A stretch of 64,000 nt of DNA. Source: Sclerurus mexicanus. Lineage: Eukaryota > Chordata > Aves > Passeriformes > Furnariidae. Under the pieces are notes generated by a model. The model had not been told where the DNA came from. It did no database searches and was given only the letters and a program-made list of their open reading frames with translations. Position numbers and translations under genes: made by a program. The stretch is taken from contig VWZF01001867.1 in the NCBI GenBank assembly GCA_013396755.1, forward strand, positions 310,001 through 374,000. The letters run 5' to 3'. Positions 12,661 through 25,566 of this stretch are shown here, piece by piece (the first letter of the stretch is position 1; every line of letters begins with the position of its first letter).

Positions 12661-15600
12661 TGCTCAGCTCAGCTCAGCCCAAAGGCCTTTCCTTCACAAG
12701 AATACATTCACTCATCTTTTTTATGGAACAGGAGGTGAAAGTCTTGCTGAAAATGAAGCATTTTGTAGATCCTCTGCAAGCTAACAAACTGTTAGAATAA
12801 ATTTATTCATGGGCTTTAATTAAACTCATGCAAAAGCTAGGTGCTGCCCTGTCTTCATTACATTTTTATCCTCTGTTGTACTATTTTTTTCTCCAAGTTC
12901 AGAGTTCCTTTTCCTAAATAGAGTCTGTGACTATTTCTTAAGAACCCTAAATCAAGAAGAAACCCCACTGCCATCTTAATAGACTTTCTTTGTCATTCGT
13001 CAGTAGATTTTAGCCTTTTTACTTTTATGGGTCCTATTAAAAATATATTAAAAAATCCAGTAACAGTGAAAATGGTAGTATAACACTGGTAAACCTCATG
13101 ACTTGCTCTTTTTCAGGTGTCATTTGTGACTCTCTTGATGTAATCTGTAGGTTCAAGGGCCTTGTAGAGAGCCTGAGAAAACCTACCATGGGGGGGAAAA
13201 AAAGGCCTGCAGGTGATTGCTTTCTTCAGAAGGGAGTAGGTCAGGTAAGGTCTGTTAACTGTTGCAATTGAGTGGTAGGCAAGAGCAATTAGGGCTACCT
13301 ACACAAAAGGAGAGGAAGATGCTGCTTTTGTGTGTCTGCTGGAACCTGCATTTTTTGACCCTGGATGTAGGAGCTCCAGAACTCTGGTGTACCAAGCAGC
13401 CTTCCTGCTGCTCTGAACTTCGCTATCATACCACATTCCAGATAGTCAACATACTGTGCTACATGATTTAGTGGGCTTCTTTTAACTCTGGAATTTAATC
13501 GATTTGGGAAAAAGGTGTGATACCTTCGCAACTGAGCTGCTACAGTTGCTGGAATCAGCATGCCTGCTATCACTGCAGCAAGTGATTTAAACAAGATATT
13601 TTCAGGAGCGCTCTTTTTGGGAGCAAAGTAGCGGGAGTTGCAAAGAAGCTGTTGCAAAATGAACAATCTTAATTTAAAAAGCAATTTCAAATTTCTGTAC
13701 ATTCTGTAGAATGAATTTCTGAAGCCTGTTTTTCTCTGCAGGTTGATAAAGTCTCATGTGAAACTTGGGATAGTTTGTCCCAAACTTTTGCAGAGAGCCC
13801 AAGTAAAGTACATGTGTTTTGTTGTGTGTTGTTTTGTTTTTTAAAATGTGATAGGTCTGCTATTTAAACATTTTTGCTATCACTGCTACTTAAATGAAGT
13901 TTAAACAGGACATATTGCTCTAGTCTAAATGCATTTATTTGAGGTTGTTAAAATTAATTACTTGATTGAATTTAGCAGAGCTTTCTCTTTTTCCTTTACA
14001 AAAAAAGTGTATTAATAAGTGATGGAGTCTTGGAGCAGGAGAATAGCAGAGTAAAGATACCTAAATATGAAGCAAGATGTTTCACAAATAGCTCTGAAAA
14101 TTCATAGCTGGGGTCCTAAACACGTCATCTTATCCAAATTATTTCAGCAGTAGCTCATTAGGCCAAAGAGGTGGTGGTTTTAAGCCAAATGAGTCTTCCG
14201 CACAAGAGTGGAAGGTGATCCAGACCAGAATTCCTGAGTAAGACCATTAGCACTGGGCATCTTCTTATGTTGCTCCAGGGACCTAGGCTTGGGAAGACGC
14301 TGTGCAGTGGCTCTGCCTGCCAGAGAGGCTACCTGGCTTGGGATGCAGCTGCCCTTCGCAGACTCTTTCTGCACGTGATGTAGCCTGGACAGCAGAAATA
14401 AGTACTATCAATATGAAGGCCACATCTTTGGTGTCCAGGCTTTGTTACAGCTGATGTAACAGGCAGTCCCCCAGGGCATTTTTCTAGGAAACCCCTCTCA
14501 TTTGTGGAAAAGGATAGGCATAGTGCAAAAGTAGCTTATGGCCTGCAAAGCCATCTGCTTCTACCACTGTCTATGTTGACAGCAAGTTTAGCACTGCATC
14601 CCTAAGTGGATCATGAAATCTCACCCGTTATGCTTCAGTTACCTATTTAATTTTCTAAAAGTCCTTTCTAGCAAGGGAATTGGAGCAGTGGCTCTTGGAA
14701 ACACTTTGGCTGAGGTTCCTAGTTGAAAAGAGGTTTTAAGTAATTCCACCCACTTCACTGCAGTTTTAACGCAGCAGTAACAAAAATGAATTTCAAAAAC
14801 CAGCCTCCGAAAGTAGGCAGCAGTGTTTTATATGCAAGTATACCCATTGAACAGAATATGAAATACATTTTGCTTGACTTTGGTACTGCAGATAACGTAA
14901 GAATCATCATGTTTTAAATGAGTATCCATATGCTATATGTGTCTGTACTTCTCTGATTATCTTGCTGTTATGTGCTGGTTTTGACCCTAAGCATTTTGGG
15001 TTCTGTGTGAATATAACCACAAAATAATTTTGGTCTAATTTTAATATTCATTAAATGGCTGTAAAGATCAAATGTTAAAGGTTGTTTCATTCACATTAGC
15101 TAGTAATGATTTTTACTTGCCTCAATTTTTCTTTATTTAACTACCAGCTCAGAGAGGAATATCTGATTGAATGGTCCAAAACTGAGGTTAAAATCCTTCT
15201 TGCTGACATTGAACATCTTGGCATTAGTGTAACTCTTTAAATTCTGGAAGAAACTTGAGTCTGCAGATAAACTGTTTTATGTTGCCATTTAAGGCAGTTG
15301 GATTTCTAATTATTTTGTTTGTGGGTAGAAAATGTTAATGTGCCTGTATAATTTTGTTGTAACTGAGTAGAATCAAAACTATCACTATTTTGCTGTGTTG
15401 TATTGGCTCATCCTGTACTAGAACAGTGGACCCAAATTCCTTTTTCCTTTGTAGACATCTAAGGCAACTCAAGTGATTGCCATCATCCTTGAAGTAGACC
15501 TCTGGTTCCTACAGGATGAGGCTGGTGGATTTCCTAACCTCTCCACTTTCTATGATCTTACAAACGATGCATATTGTGCTTGGCCAGCTGATTGCTGGAA

Positions 15601-16154
15601 GCCTCAGTGCTGATGTTACAGCAGCACAAGGCTACGTGGGAATTCACGTGGGCTTTGAGCATTAATAGCAATCTGCTGTCCTTTTATGCTTCCCTTAACT
15701 AATTTTGCAACCTTGTGAGAACAACTGGCCACTTGGGTTATTAGACCAGCTGTTGAAATAAGTACACCTTTAACACTCATGTAATACCCACTGTAATTGT
15801 ATTTATGACTAAACATGGTAGAATAGATTTTAAATTCATTGGGCTGGTTCCTTTAAATTCTTAGTTAACTGTTAAATACCATTTTTCTTAGCAGTTCTTT
15901 TGTAAGTGTCAGAGCAGAATTAACTGCAAACAAAGAGATGATATCTCTCTGTGAAATACATATTTTCATAACTTCAAGCAAGTACCTGTAAACTTGTTTT
16001 TCGAATGGGTTTCAGGGAAGTGGTATGGACTAACAGTGTCAAGGAGACTTTTAGTAAATGCTGTCATTTTTAGTGATTAGCTGTACCTTGTGTTTTCAGT
16101 TTAACTTAGCATGCATGTATATGCATAGCATACATGAACCTTTTATCTGCTAAG

Positions 16155-16250
16155 CACAGAATCTTTAAGGTTGGAAGACCTATAAGATCATCAAGTCCAG
16201 TTGTTAACCCAGCACTGCCATGTTCACCACTAAACTGTGTCCCCAAGTGC
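16155..16250 (-). mobile_element. CR1 LINE 3'-end fragment, antisense
   Basis: From CACAGAATC through the segments GGTTGGAAGACC, AAGATCATCAAGTCCA, ACCCAGCACTGCCA and CACCACTAAACTGTGTCCC, this matches the reverse complement of the 3' end of avian CR1 elements, which I recognise from family knowledge. It is about 95 bp and 5'-truncated, as usual for CR1, and diverged. It indicates a bird or other sauropsid genome. Confidence 0.85.
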
Positions 16251-19200
16251 TAATAATGCATTTATTCTGAGCACATAGAGCATATTTTACCCTTTCAGAA
16301 GTTGATTATTGGTCTTGTACATCTACTTTTTCACTTGCTTCCCAGCAAATTCCCCTAACACATCCTGTTAATGCAGCTTCTGTGTATAAGTTTAGCCTCT
16401 CTATGATTTGGGTATTCAGAAAGGCCTTTCTCCTGCTTCCTCTTTGTGTTGCTTGCACACGGTAGATCAATTTCCAAACATACAGCTGTTTTGTTTAAAC
16501 CAGAATAATACTTTAATACAAATGCTTGCTTAATGCATGCTCTAAGTGGCCTACAAAATATTCACGTTGCTGCCTGTGCCAAGGAAGCAGAGCACACCTC
16601 TGGAATGTTTTCAGTTCTACATATCTGTTTGTTAATGGGAAAGTGGCCGTATTTGTCAGACTGAAAACACCAGCAGTCCTGTGCGATAGTGTTACTTACA
16701 AACAGATGTGTGTTTTGCAGCACGAGTATAAGAAACAGATGAGGTAAAATTAAAGAATTTGGGAGAATCCTGTGCTGAGGGAGGGCTTGAGCAGAGCACT
16801 GTTTACAGCTGTAAATCCCTAAGATGGGTGTATGCCAGAGTATAAGCAGTAACTCCTTTATGTTGTCAAATGGGCAAACTAATAAATAATGTAAGCGTTA
16901 GCCAGAGTCTGTATTCTCTGACAAGACTGTTAGGTAGGCCACATTTGGAGGGTATAATGTGTAATATCAAATGTAGTTATTTGAAGATATTTAGCATTAC
17001 ATGGGATTTTTGATTTAGTGCAGTGATATATACTGGAGTCACAATACCAATGTAATTTGCACTTTGTTAATAGGAAATGCAGTAACAGCAAGTTCAATCA
17101 CTATACCAATGTAAGGTATCACCAGCTACTGAGAAGGAATACATGAGTTGGAACCAGCCCATAGCTGCCTTCATATTTATTTATTTATGTTGGTAGTTGC
17201 TTGTTTTTTTATACTCTGCTGGTCTGAGCCATGTATACACACCTTCCCCGTGCTGGCCTGGGAAACATTCTCACTCCTTTGAGGAAAGATTTGATCCACT
17301 CAGCTGTGGGGTAGTCAGTTGATTCACTCAAATGCCATTGCTGTTCATCTAATACGAAGGCCACCCGAGGGTCCCATTTGTGTTGGGAAACAGTCAGCTC
17401 TGTTTGCAGCAGCTGTGCTCAGTCACACCCTGCATTATTCCCTGAGCTTCAGGGCACATCGCCCTTGCCCATCTCCTCGCAGTCATCTTCTGCCATTTAC
17501 TGGCCAGTCACAGCATTTCACACTGAGATTGATCTCTAAATAGAACAGATAATTCGTTGGTCTTCAACATTTTGATTCGTGAACCCCAAGAGTCCTTCAG
17601 CAGAGTGCCATCCCCTTCAGACTCCCTCCTGGCAGGCAATTATATATGCTACCTAAAGGAACACGCTTCTCCAAGTTACTTTCATGCCTTCCCAAAGAAT
17701 GGTTCATGGACCTCCAAACCTTTGCTTCTAGCTACAGTGGTAGTCATGGGACTGTGATAAGCACCAGTGGGAATCAAAGCTGCGAGGTGACCAAGAAACG
17801 CAAAGATACGTTCAGGTGCTTTTGCCATCATGGAGAGCAATATAAGATGTATGAGCAGCATATCAAACCCCTCGTAATTGTTGCTTTTTGGTTTTCATAT
17901 ACAATGAGTCTGTAAGAAAAATTAATGTTGCAAATGTAACTGTGCCTTCCCATTATGATTGTGAATTTGATGAAAAGCCAATAACTTCTGATTTACATAA
18001 TTGACTTCCAGTGTAGTGGAATAGAAATTAATTTTTTTAAATTCACAGTTTTAGTCGGATTATAAATTTTTTCTCATGAAATCTTAACAGCCCTAAAATT
18101 AATCCCCTGCCAAGAATTAAGATCACCGTGGCTGTTACGGTAATTTAAACTGACACAAGTTTTGGTTGCTGAGTCAGTTATGTATGCTCTGCATATGTAT
18201 GCAGTCATCATAGCTGAAATATAGGCAGTACAGCAGCCTGGTTCAAAAATATTAATTGAAAAATTAATTTACTTGCATGCGAAGGCTTCTGCTGTGTGAC
18301 TGAGATTGGATGAGAGAGTAAACAGGGCAATAACAAATGGCTGTGTATTAAGCTGTGGATGCTTTACAGTGTTACGATGAGAGGAACTGTAGTGGGTCCT
18401 ATTTTATTTACAGTTCTTATTCATTGTCTAGAAGAAGGCCTAGATCACAGGTTAATTAAATTTTTAAGCTAGTCTAAATGAGGAAATATAAATATTGTTT
18501 TGAACAGAAAAATCTCAAAAACTTGGAAATATAATAAATATTTTTTGAGAATAAGAAACTTTCAATCTAGACAAGTTGAGGGGTAATTAAATCCTGGTGC
18601 TATAGTGAGGAGAAAATAGAAGTCACAGCAAGTGGCATGTAGAGATGTTAATAAAAACAAGGTTTTTTATAGTCAGAAGGAAGCAACAGTAACCCAGCCA
18701 GAAATACCAGTAGGACTGTAGAGGTTTTTGAGTGTTCAAGTGCAATTGTAAACACTGTGTAGCGCCTGTGCACAGGTCCTCACTGCTCCATATCAAACCC
18801 TTTCCTGGCATTGTCACAAGCATCCTGTCCTTACGGAGCCAGGAGATTTAACTGCTGTGGTGCCAGTGTGCAGCAATAGAGGCTGAGAAACATTTTGGAA
18901 TCATTATGGGATTTAGGGCTAATGCTGAATAAAGGTCTACTGCAACTGTTCATGTCAAATACTGACCTTAGGCTTGCCTAGGTCAGGAGATGGACAGGCT
19001 TCCCTTCCAAAGTGACAGTAGGGATGCAGAGGAGCTGACCTAATTGCCCCTGAACCAGCAGGGATGGTCCCAAATCCTTTATTTTCCTCTGCCAATGTTG
19101 CACGTGGCCATCACTCTCCACCCCCACACCTGTCAGTTCTGCTGATTTTGGCACCTGGGGCTGTGTTGCTTCAGCAGTTCAACCTGATAGCCTGGCATTG

Positions 19201-19434
19201 AGCCACTCGATACCTTAGACTGGTGCTGTGGTGGATTAGCAAACGGAACCAACACAGTGACAGGTCCAAGGGACAGCACAAGAGAAGGAGCAGAAGTCCA
19301 CTTCCAGGCCACAGAGGTGGGAAGGGAAGGGGATGCTCCTGGTTCTCTTGTGGAGTAGCTGAACAGTAGTGCTGCATTCCTCATCACCTTGCAGAGCTCT
19401 CTGCTCAGGCTGGCTGGGCTGGAAGAATGAGGTT

Positions 19435-19500
19435 GTTACCATGTGTAACCTCACCTATGGTTTAGTTTTCCTGTCTGCTAGCTGGGGATAACCTCTTCAA
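19435..19500 (+). mobile_element. Possible MIR-type SINE relic
   Basis: The order ATGTGTAACCT, then GTTTAGTTTTCCTGTCTGC, then TGGGGATAA resembles the MIR core layout (TGTGTGACCTTGGGCAAG, CTCAGTTTCCTCATCTG, TGGGGATAA). The match is short and gapped, so this is tentative. Confidence 0.35.
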
Positions 19501-22500
19501 GTGATTATAAATTGACTATTGAGTTATTTGAAAAAAGGGAACGTGCAAGTGCCTACATAAAGTTTTAATGCAGTAGTTTGCCTCTGTACCTGTATGAGCT
19601 TACGTTGGTGGCGTACTGAGAGGAAAGTGGAAGTTTGCACTGCAGGCTGCAATGGGAATGTAGAGAGTCACTTGAGATGGGTTTGTTTGAATTGGTACAG
19701 TGGTTTGTTTAAAAGCAAACAACTCAAAGAAAAACATACTCTTCCAAAGTTATATCTAGGTTTGTTTCCACAACAGGTTTTGGAAATAAGTAGAGATTAA
19801 ATTTAAGATTAAAACTGCTTGAAAATAAGCAAAAAAAGTGCTTGTCTCCTCCCTGCCCCATAGCAGATACATTGGATCACTTAAACATAGAATACTTCTG
19901 CTTTAAATTGCTTTCATCAGATGCATGCTTTTATTAATAAAGAGTTAGGATAAAGCTGTTGTGAGGAAATGTAACACATCCATTGTTGGCTAAGCAAACT
20001 CAATCCCCTTTCTGCTCTCCTCCAAACTAGACTAATGACGCTGAAGGTATGAAGTCTTAAAATCCCTTCAAGGAGCACAGTGGCTGAGTTTGATGTCGTG
20101 TTATCCTCAGAGCTGATGTTGCAAAATCAGCTGGGGTCTTGTTTGAGTCAGTGGAGATCTCTAATGCTGAGCAACTGGAAAATATCAGTGCATTAACTTT
20201 TCATTCCATATTGATCTCCAGAGTTTCAGAGAACTCTATTATGAAGAGAGTTTTAAGCAGGGATTACTTTTTCGTGACTGGTAAAGAATACATTATGCGT
20301 GTGGCAAGCTAAAGCTTTGAAACTCAACTTCCATCTGCATTCTATGACAGTGTTTTACTTAATTCCATGTCTAAGAGTCAAGGTTTGGAAATGAAATTAG
20401 TTTGTGTCATGCACAGTTCCTGTGGAGATCAAAGGCAGATCTGTTAATGCAACTCTTGCTATTCATGAGTTTCATTGCCGTGTGAGTTTCAAGTTAATTA
20501 TAAATGCTCGTTTAATCACTTAACAATAGGGTATCAGAGTCTCATCTGGGCATTATGCATATAGCTCCCACTTTTTTAATTAAAGCAAATTCCTACCTTT
20601 TTTTCCCAAGAAATTAATTTTGGTGGTAATGCTCTAGGCTCTAGCAGGTCAGGATATGCAAATCTTCTTTTAAATGTTGGACAGTTGAATGATGAATGTC
20701 TTTATTTTATTATCCTATAACTGCCCCTCCCTTCTCTTTGAGTACATGGTTGTGTAGTAGCCTGGTTGTCACTGTTCATGGCATAAATTGCTCTAGTTCA
20801 TATGCTAAAGCTCTTTAGTGACATTTTATTAAAATTTGTGTGTGTTATCCTCAGGAGATAATGTATTTTAAGATAAACTAATGTATTTATCATTTTACTT
20901 TCCAAATGCTTTATTTAATAGATTTTAAACCCAAAGAGGCAAGTAGGACACCTGTCTGACCTTCATATCATAGACCACTGCTTTATTTGAATATTGACGA
21001 TTAAGTCTAATTATTGGATAATTAAGATAAACCATTTCAGTCCCCCGGAAATTAAATTCTTGTGCACTACAGGAACCAGTGCCAACAATGCCTGAGGCAC
21101 TTGCAGCAGCAAGGAATATTAGATGAGAAATGCAGATGAATCAACCCATGCTGCAGAGAAGGGTGAAAAAGCATCAAGTGCCACCTGAGAGCAGCCTCCT
21201 TCACAACCCCGAATCCTGTGTGTCCACAGAGCTGAGATGAGCAAGATGCATTGATCAGGCCTCTCCTTGTCAGCTAAAGGATTGGACTGTGCAGCTCTCA
21301 TTGCACCAGATCTCTGCTGTTTCTGAGGAAGAGCAAGGGGCAGGAAAACAAAAACTCAGAAATCAGTCAGTTGTGCATTTGGGGAAGGAAATTCCTTCTT
21401 GACTTCTGAGGTGTGAGAGTTAATTATAGACATCGCACACTGCAAGTACTCCATGTGCAGAGGACCATACTGATAGTTGTCTTCCCTGTGACCTGTGAAG
21501 CACGGAGGTATTTAGCAAATTCAGATTGCAGTGCTAAAAAGAAGCACCACAGGCAACCATTTGGGCTGGCATCATAAATGTAGAATCAAATATTAATTCT
21601 CTTTAAGTCTTAACATGAATTGTAAACCTTAATTAAACACCTATAACTAAACTTAATGCTACTTAAAAAATGAAGAAAATAAATCTTCCCACAGCGTGAG
21701 TGAATCTACCATCTAGTATTTTGTTGCTACAAGTGACACCTGACTTTGCTTAGTTTCAGTGTACAGTTGTTGGCTGTCTCTGTCAGGAAGACTGAAGTTT
21801 TTCAGAACAGGCAATGAACAGACCTTCTGCATCCTGCCCTTTGCATGGTACAGTTCCCTGGAAATCAGTGGCAGGCACTCACCCCACTTGAAACCTCAGT
21901 CACCTGTGGTGGAGGGAAAGGTTGCATAGCACCACTGATGTCCTGTAATGAGGACCAGAGCCAGATCTGAACAGAGGGTGCCATTGTCTTTGCTGTGAAT
22001 CTTCTGCAAGCAGTCCTAGTTTGCCACCTGATGTGGTACTTGTGTGCTTCTGGAGGGATGTCACATACACTTTTCCTTTTCTTCATATGAACTTACTCTG
22101 CTGCTATTTTGAAATGTGGTTGTCAGTAGAGCCTTCTAAATCAGTGAGTTAGATAGTTATGATGCTTGAGTTGGCATCTGTGGCTCAGTCATGGACAACA
22201 CTCCTTTTTCTAGGAAAATGTTTTCCTTTAGATAGATGAAAATCCTATTGTTTGGCTGAGGATTGACCTCACACATGGGCAAAAGGTTAAGAGGCAGAAA
22301 GGCTTATCCCTTTGGCATGTAGGATTCAAAGCCAGGCGTGTTGCCAGTAAGCTCAGTCAGGGCAGAGGATACAATTTTAAATAAAGTCCATAATGACATT
22401 TTTTAAATGAGCAGGAAGTTTTCTAATCAAAACCTAGATAATTTAAATACCTCTTTCTTTGTTAATATCCTGACATTGTCCCTGGATAAGGGACCCCCAA

Positions 22501-22778
22501 AGGAAAAGCTAAGTGATAATGGCTGCCTGTGTCAGCCTGTTCCCAAAAGAGATCATCTGTCCGGCAGACGTCAGTGGGAGTCTGCCTGACAGAGGGGTGT
22601 GTGCACAGAAACCAAATTGCAGGATTGGGATCTAAACAGGATTGTAATCTTTGGCTTCCAATCTGTGTCATAGCTTTTCTCTGTTTATTCCAGTATTTGA
22701 GAGTTGATGGTTTGCCTTTGCTCTGATCTCTCAGGATTTTTCTTTCTATGTTACATTGGTGACTTAAGAAAACTCCCA

Positions 22779-22797
22779 ACAAACAAACAAACAAAAC
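22779..22797. repeat. (CAAA)n microsatellite
   Basis: Four to five CAAA units in a row, ending in ACCCACACCC. Confidence 0.8.
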
Positions 22798-25522
22798 CCA
22801 CACCCTTCCAAAACCAGTGCTTTTCATTATTCAAGAGTTAGGTTGTAGAAGACAGCACTGATGATACCAGTTCTGAAGGAAGCCATTCCCAAACTGAGAG
22901 ATCACAGCAATACAAAGAGAAGTTGTGAGTCCAAGGGGTTACAACTGCAGAAATAGTTGTCTTAAGGTTAATTGTATTTCAGGGGAGGCAGTAGGGTTCA
23001 TAGAGCAGATGGCACAGGAAGGATTGCTCAGAGAAAGTTTAGACTTAGTAAAATCTCAAAAATCAGATTAAAAAGACAGATGGGTTTCTGGATTGGAATG
23101 TTACCATTTAAGGCAGGATTTTTTTGTCCTTTTTTTCGCTTTTCCAAATTATAACCTTGAAGATGCTGGAGTTTTTTATATAGCTTAAAATAAATTTAGT
23201 ACTACGAAACTGGGAGGGAGACACACTTAAGCAGCTGTTTTCACAGTAACCAGTAGTTTGGGTTTGCACTTGTTTGAAAAGCAAGATATTATAAAGGACT
23301 ATGACTGTAAGAGAAAAGGATAACTTGCTTGAGCATACACATACATCAGCCTGAATATCCTTGTGGAATTTATTGCTGCATTTGCTTGTTTTATTTGCTG
23401 TTTTCCCACTAATCTCTTTCCCACTTTGCTTTGGGATTCTTGAAGCAGAGTTGCAGGCTTGCACTATTTAACATCTGTGGGTGAGTTACCTGTACTTCTA
23501 GACAGGGACTTCCAGGCTTTTTGCCCAGCCAGACAGGATCTCTTTGGCTGTGGTTTATCTTCTGGAAATGAACATTTATCGTTAAGTGGCTCTTGCTTTG
23601 GACATGAATCTTTCCTGTGAGAATATAATGGCAGGGCACACACTAGTGGTGCAGGCAGATAAATGATGCTGTACCTGTGCCCACCTGTGCTGCACTGTAA
23701 GCCAGCAGGGCAGCACGTTCCAGACAGCCAAGGTCTGAAAGAGTCACATTGACACCACACCAGTCAGCAGCCAGGTACATTAGGCAGGGCTGTGGCTCAG
23801 GCATAGCTTGTCGTGAATGTGGCTGGCTTGTCTGGGGAGGTGAGAAAGATCACGGCTGCCCTGGGTGAATTCCTCAGCCCTGGGTCTGCCACCTCTGCTT
23901 TGCCCTTGAATGAGGAAACATCAGCACTCTTTACCTTTATGTCCCCCTCCGCCCTCCAGGACCTCACCTGTAGCACAGTGCAAAGCTCTTTCACAACTTA
24001 GTAATTAAATATTTCTGCTGTAACATACAACAGTATGACAAATCTGTGGGAGAATGAAGGAGGCTTCTCTTCAGCCGTTCATGTTCTCAGAGTTTATCTT
24101 CTGCAGTGCTTTCAGTTCCCTGCCTCTATTGTATTCCCCACTTACTGCAGATGTCCTTCCTTCTCTGAGTCCATGTGTCTTTAATTCTGTGTGACCTCCT
24201 TGCTGTGGTAGGCTGTAAAACTCAAGAATAATGTATCTGCCTTATTCCCACTGCTTTGCTGAGAGTACAAACTAAAAAGTTTGCCAGCTATTTTCAACAC
24301 TCTATTCCTTAGATAATAATGAGTCTTCTAAGCAGCTTTTTCTGAGTGATTTCTTTTAGTATATCTAATGTTTCGGTCTAATTCCTCCCTCTTAATTTGA
24401 GGTCACAGTGATCTTGGGTCACTTGCTGCCCGTACTCTTCTCTTCTCTTATTTCCCTTCTTCAGGCCCCCTGATCTTCAAGAAGTGCCTGAATATTTCAC
24501 AGCCATTCTGAAACCAACTGTCTCTTTATAGGTTGTTCTCATCATGTCACTATTAGAGAGGACGTTTTCTTAAACAATTTCCCTCCAGTTTTAAGCTTTT
24601 AATCATTCTGTTGCTGTGGAAATTACAGTGATAATGCAGGTTTAGTGTTCGTGACTTTGCTGCTGCATTAGATAAGAAAAAAAAGGAGCTGATGTGTGGG
24701 CGAAAGCCCTGAATTTAAGTGAGCTGTATCCATTCCGCACGTATGTCAGGGAAAATAACACAGGCTGATAGATTTTTCTCTATATTCTCAGGAAAAAAAA
24801 AGTCTAAATATCAAAATGGAAGAGGAAAAAAAGTTCAGTGTCCGATCTAGGGACTGTTGGTTTGGAACTGCAGTTCCAGTCTGTTGCCTTTCAGGACATC
24901 AGTCTTCCATCTTGGATGATGGCCTTTGTCCTTTCTGTTTGGAAAGAAGATTTTAGAAACCCTTATCCTTATCAAAAAGAGAGAAGGATGCAGACAGAAA
25001 CCTTTACATAGCTATAAAGTGAAGGGTAAAGAAATTTCCTACTGGAAATACCCATGGCTATCTCTTTGATTTGGGAAGAGAGGCGTGAATTTGTGTATAC
25101 AGGAAAATTCTGTCAGTTTTTGTCGCTTGATCGATTTTAGCAGTAGTCTCTCTTCTAGAATTTTGGATGTATATAAAGAATTACATAGATTTGATAATTC
25201 TGTTGTTTTCTTGCCCTCTTCCTTAATTAATATTTAATATTCCAGAGCTCCTTGGTTGCTTCTTATATGTGGTTGTTTTAGAAAAGGCTAAACATACATG
25301 TTACTGAAATTGCTAACAGCAAAGTTCAGATTATCCTGTTCCCTTGCTTCTTTTTTAATGCATCATCCATTATTCTTAACCTCATCTGTTCTTCAGCATT
25401 CTTTGCTAGGCAATTCAAAGTGGGAGAATATGAAGAGCACAGCTATCTGGCTTTGGATCTGAGCTTATTGTAAGTTCCTGCACATTTTGAAAATTAAAAT
25501 TTATATTGCCCTTTGTCCTCAT

Positions 25523-25566
25523 GTTTGTAAATACATGTACAGTTTGTAAATACATAAATACATAAG
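25523..25566. repeat. Short direct repeat (19-bp period)
   Basis: GTTTGTAAATACAT occurs at 25523-25536 and again at 25542-25555, followed by partial copies (ATAAATACATAA). It is a local AT-rich duplication without other visible features. Confidence 0.7.

Noticed and set aside
17550..17800. Possible hAT-type DNA transposon relic (GGTCTTCAACATTTTGATTC and GTTCATGGACCTCC)
   Set aside because: The end-like motifs are suggestive, but no matching terminal inverted repeat or 8-bp duplication could be paired by eye.
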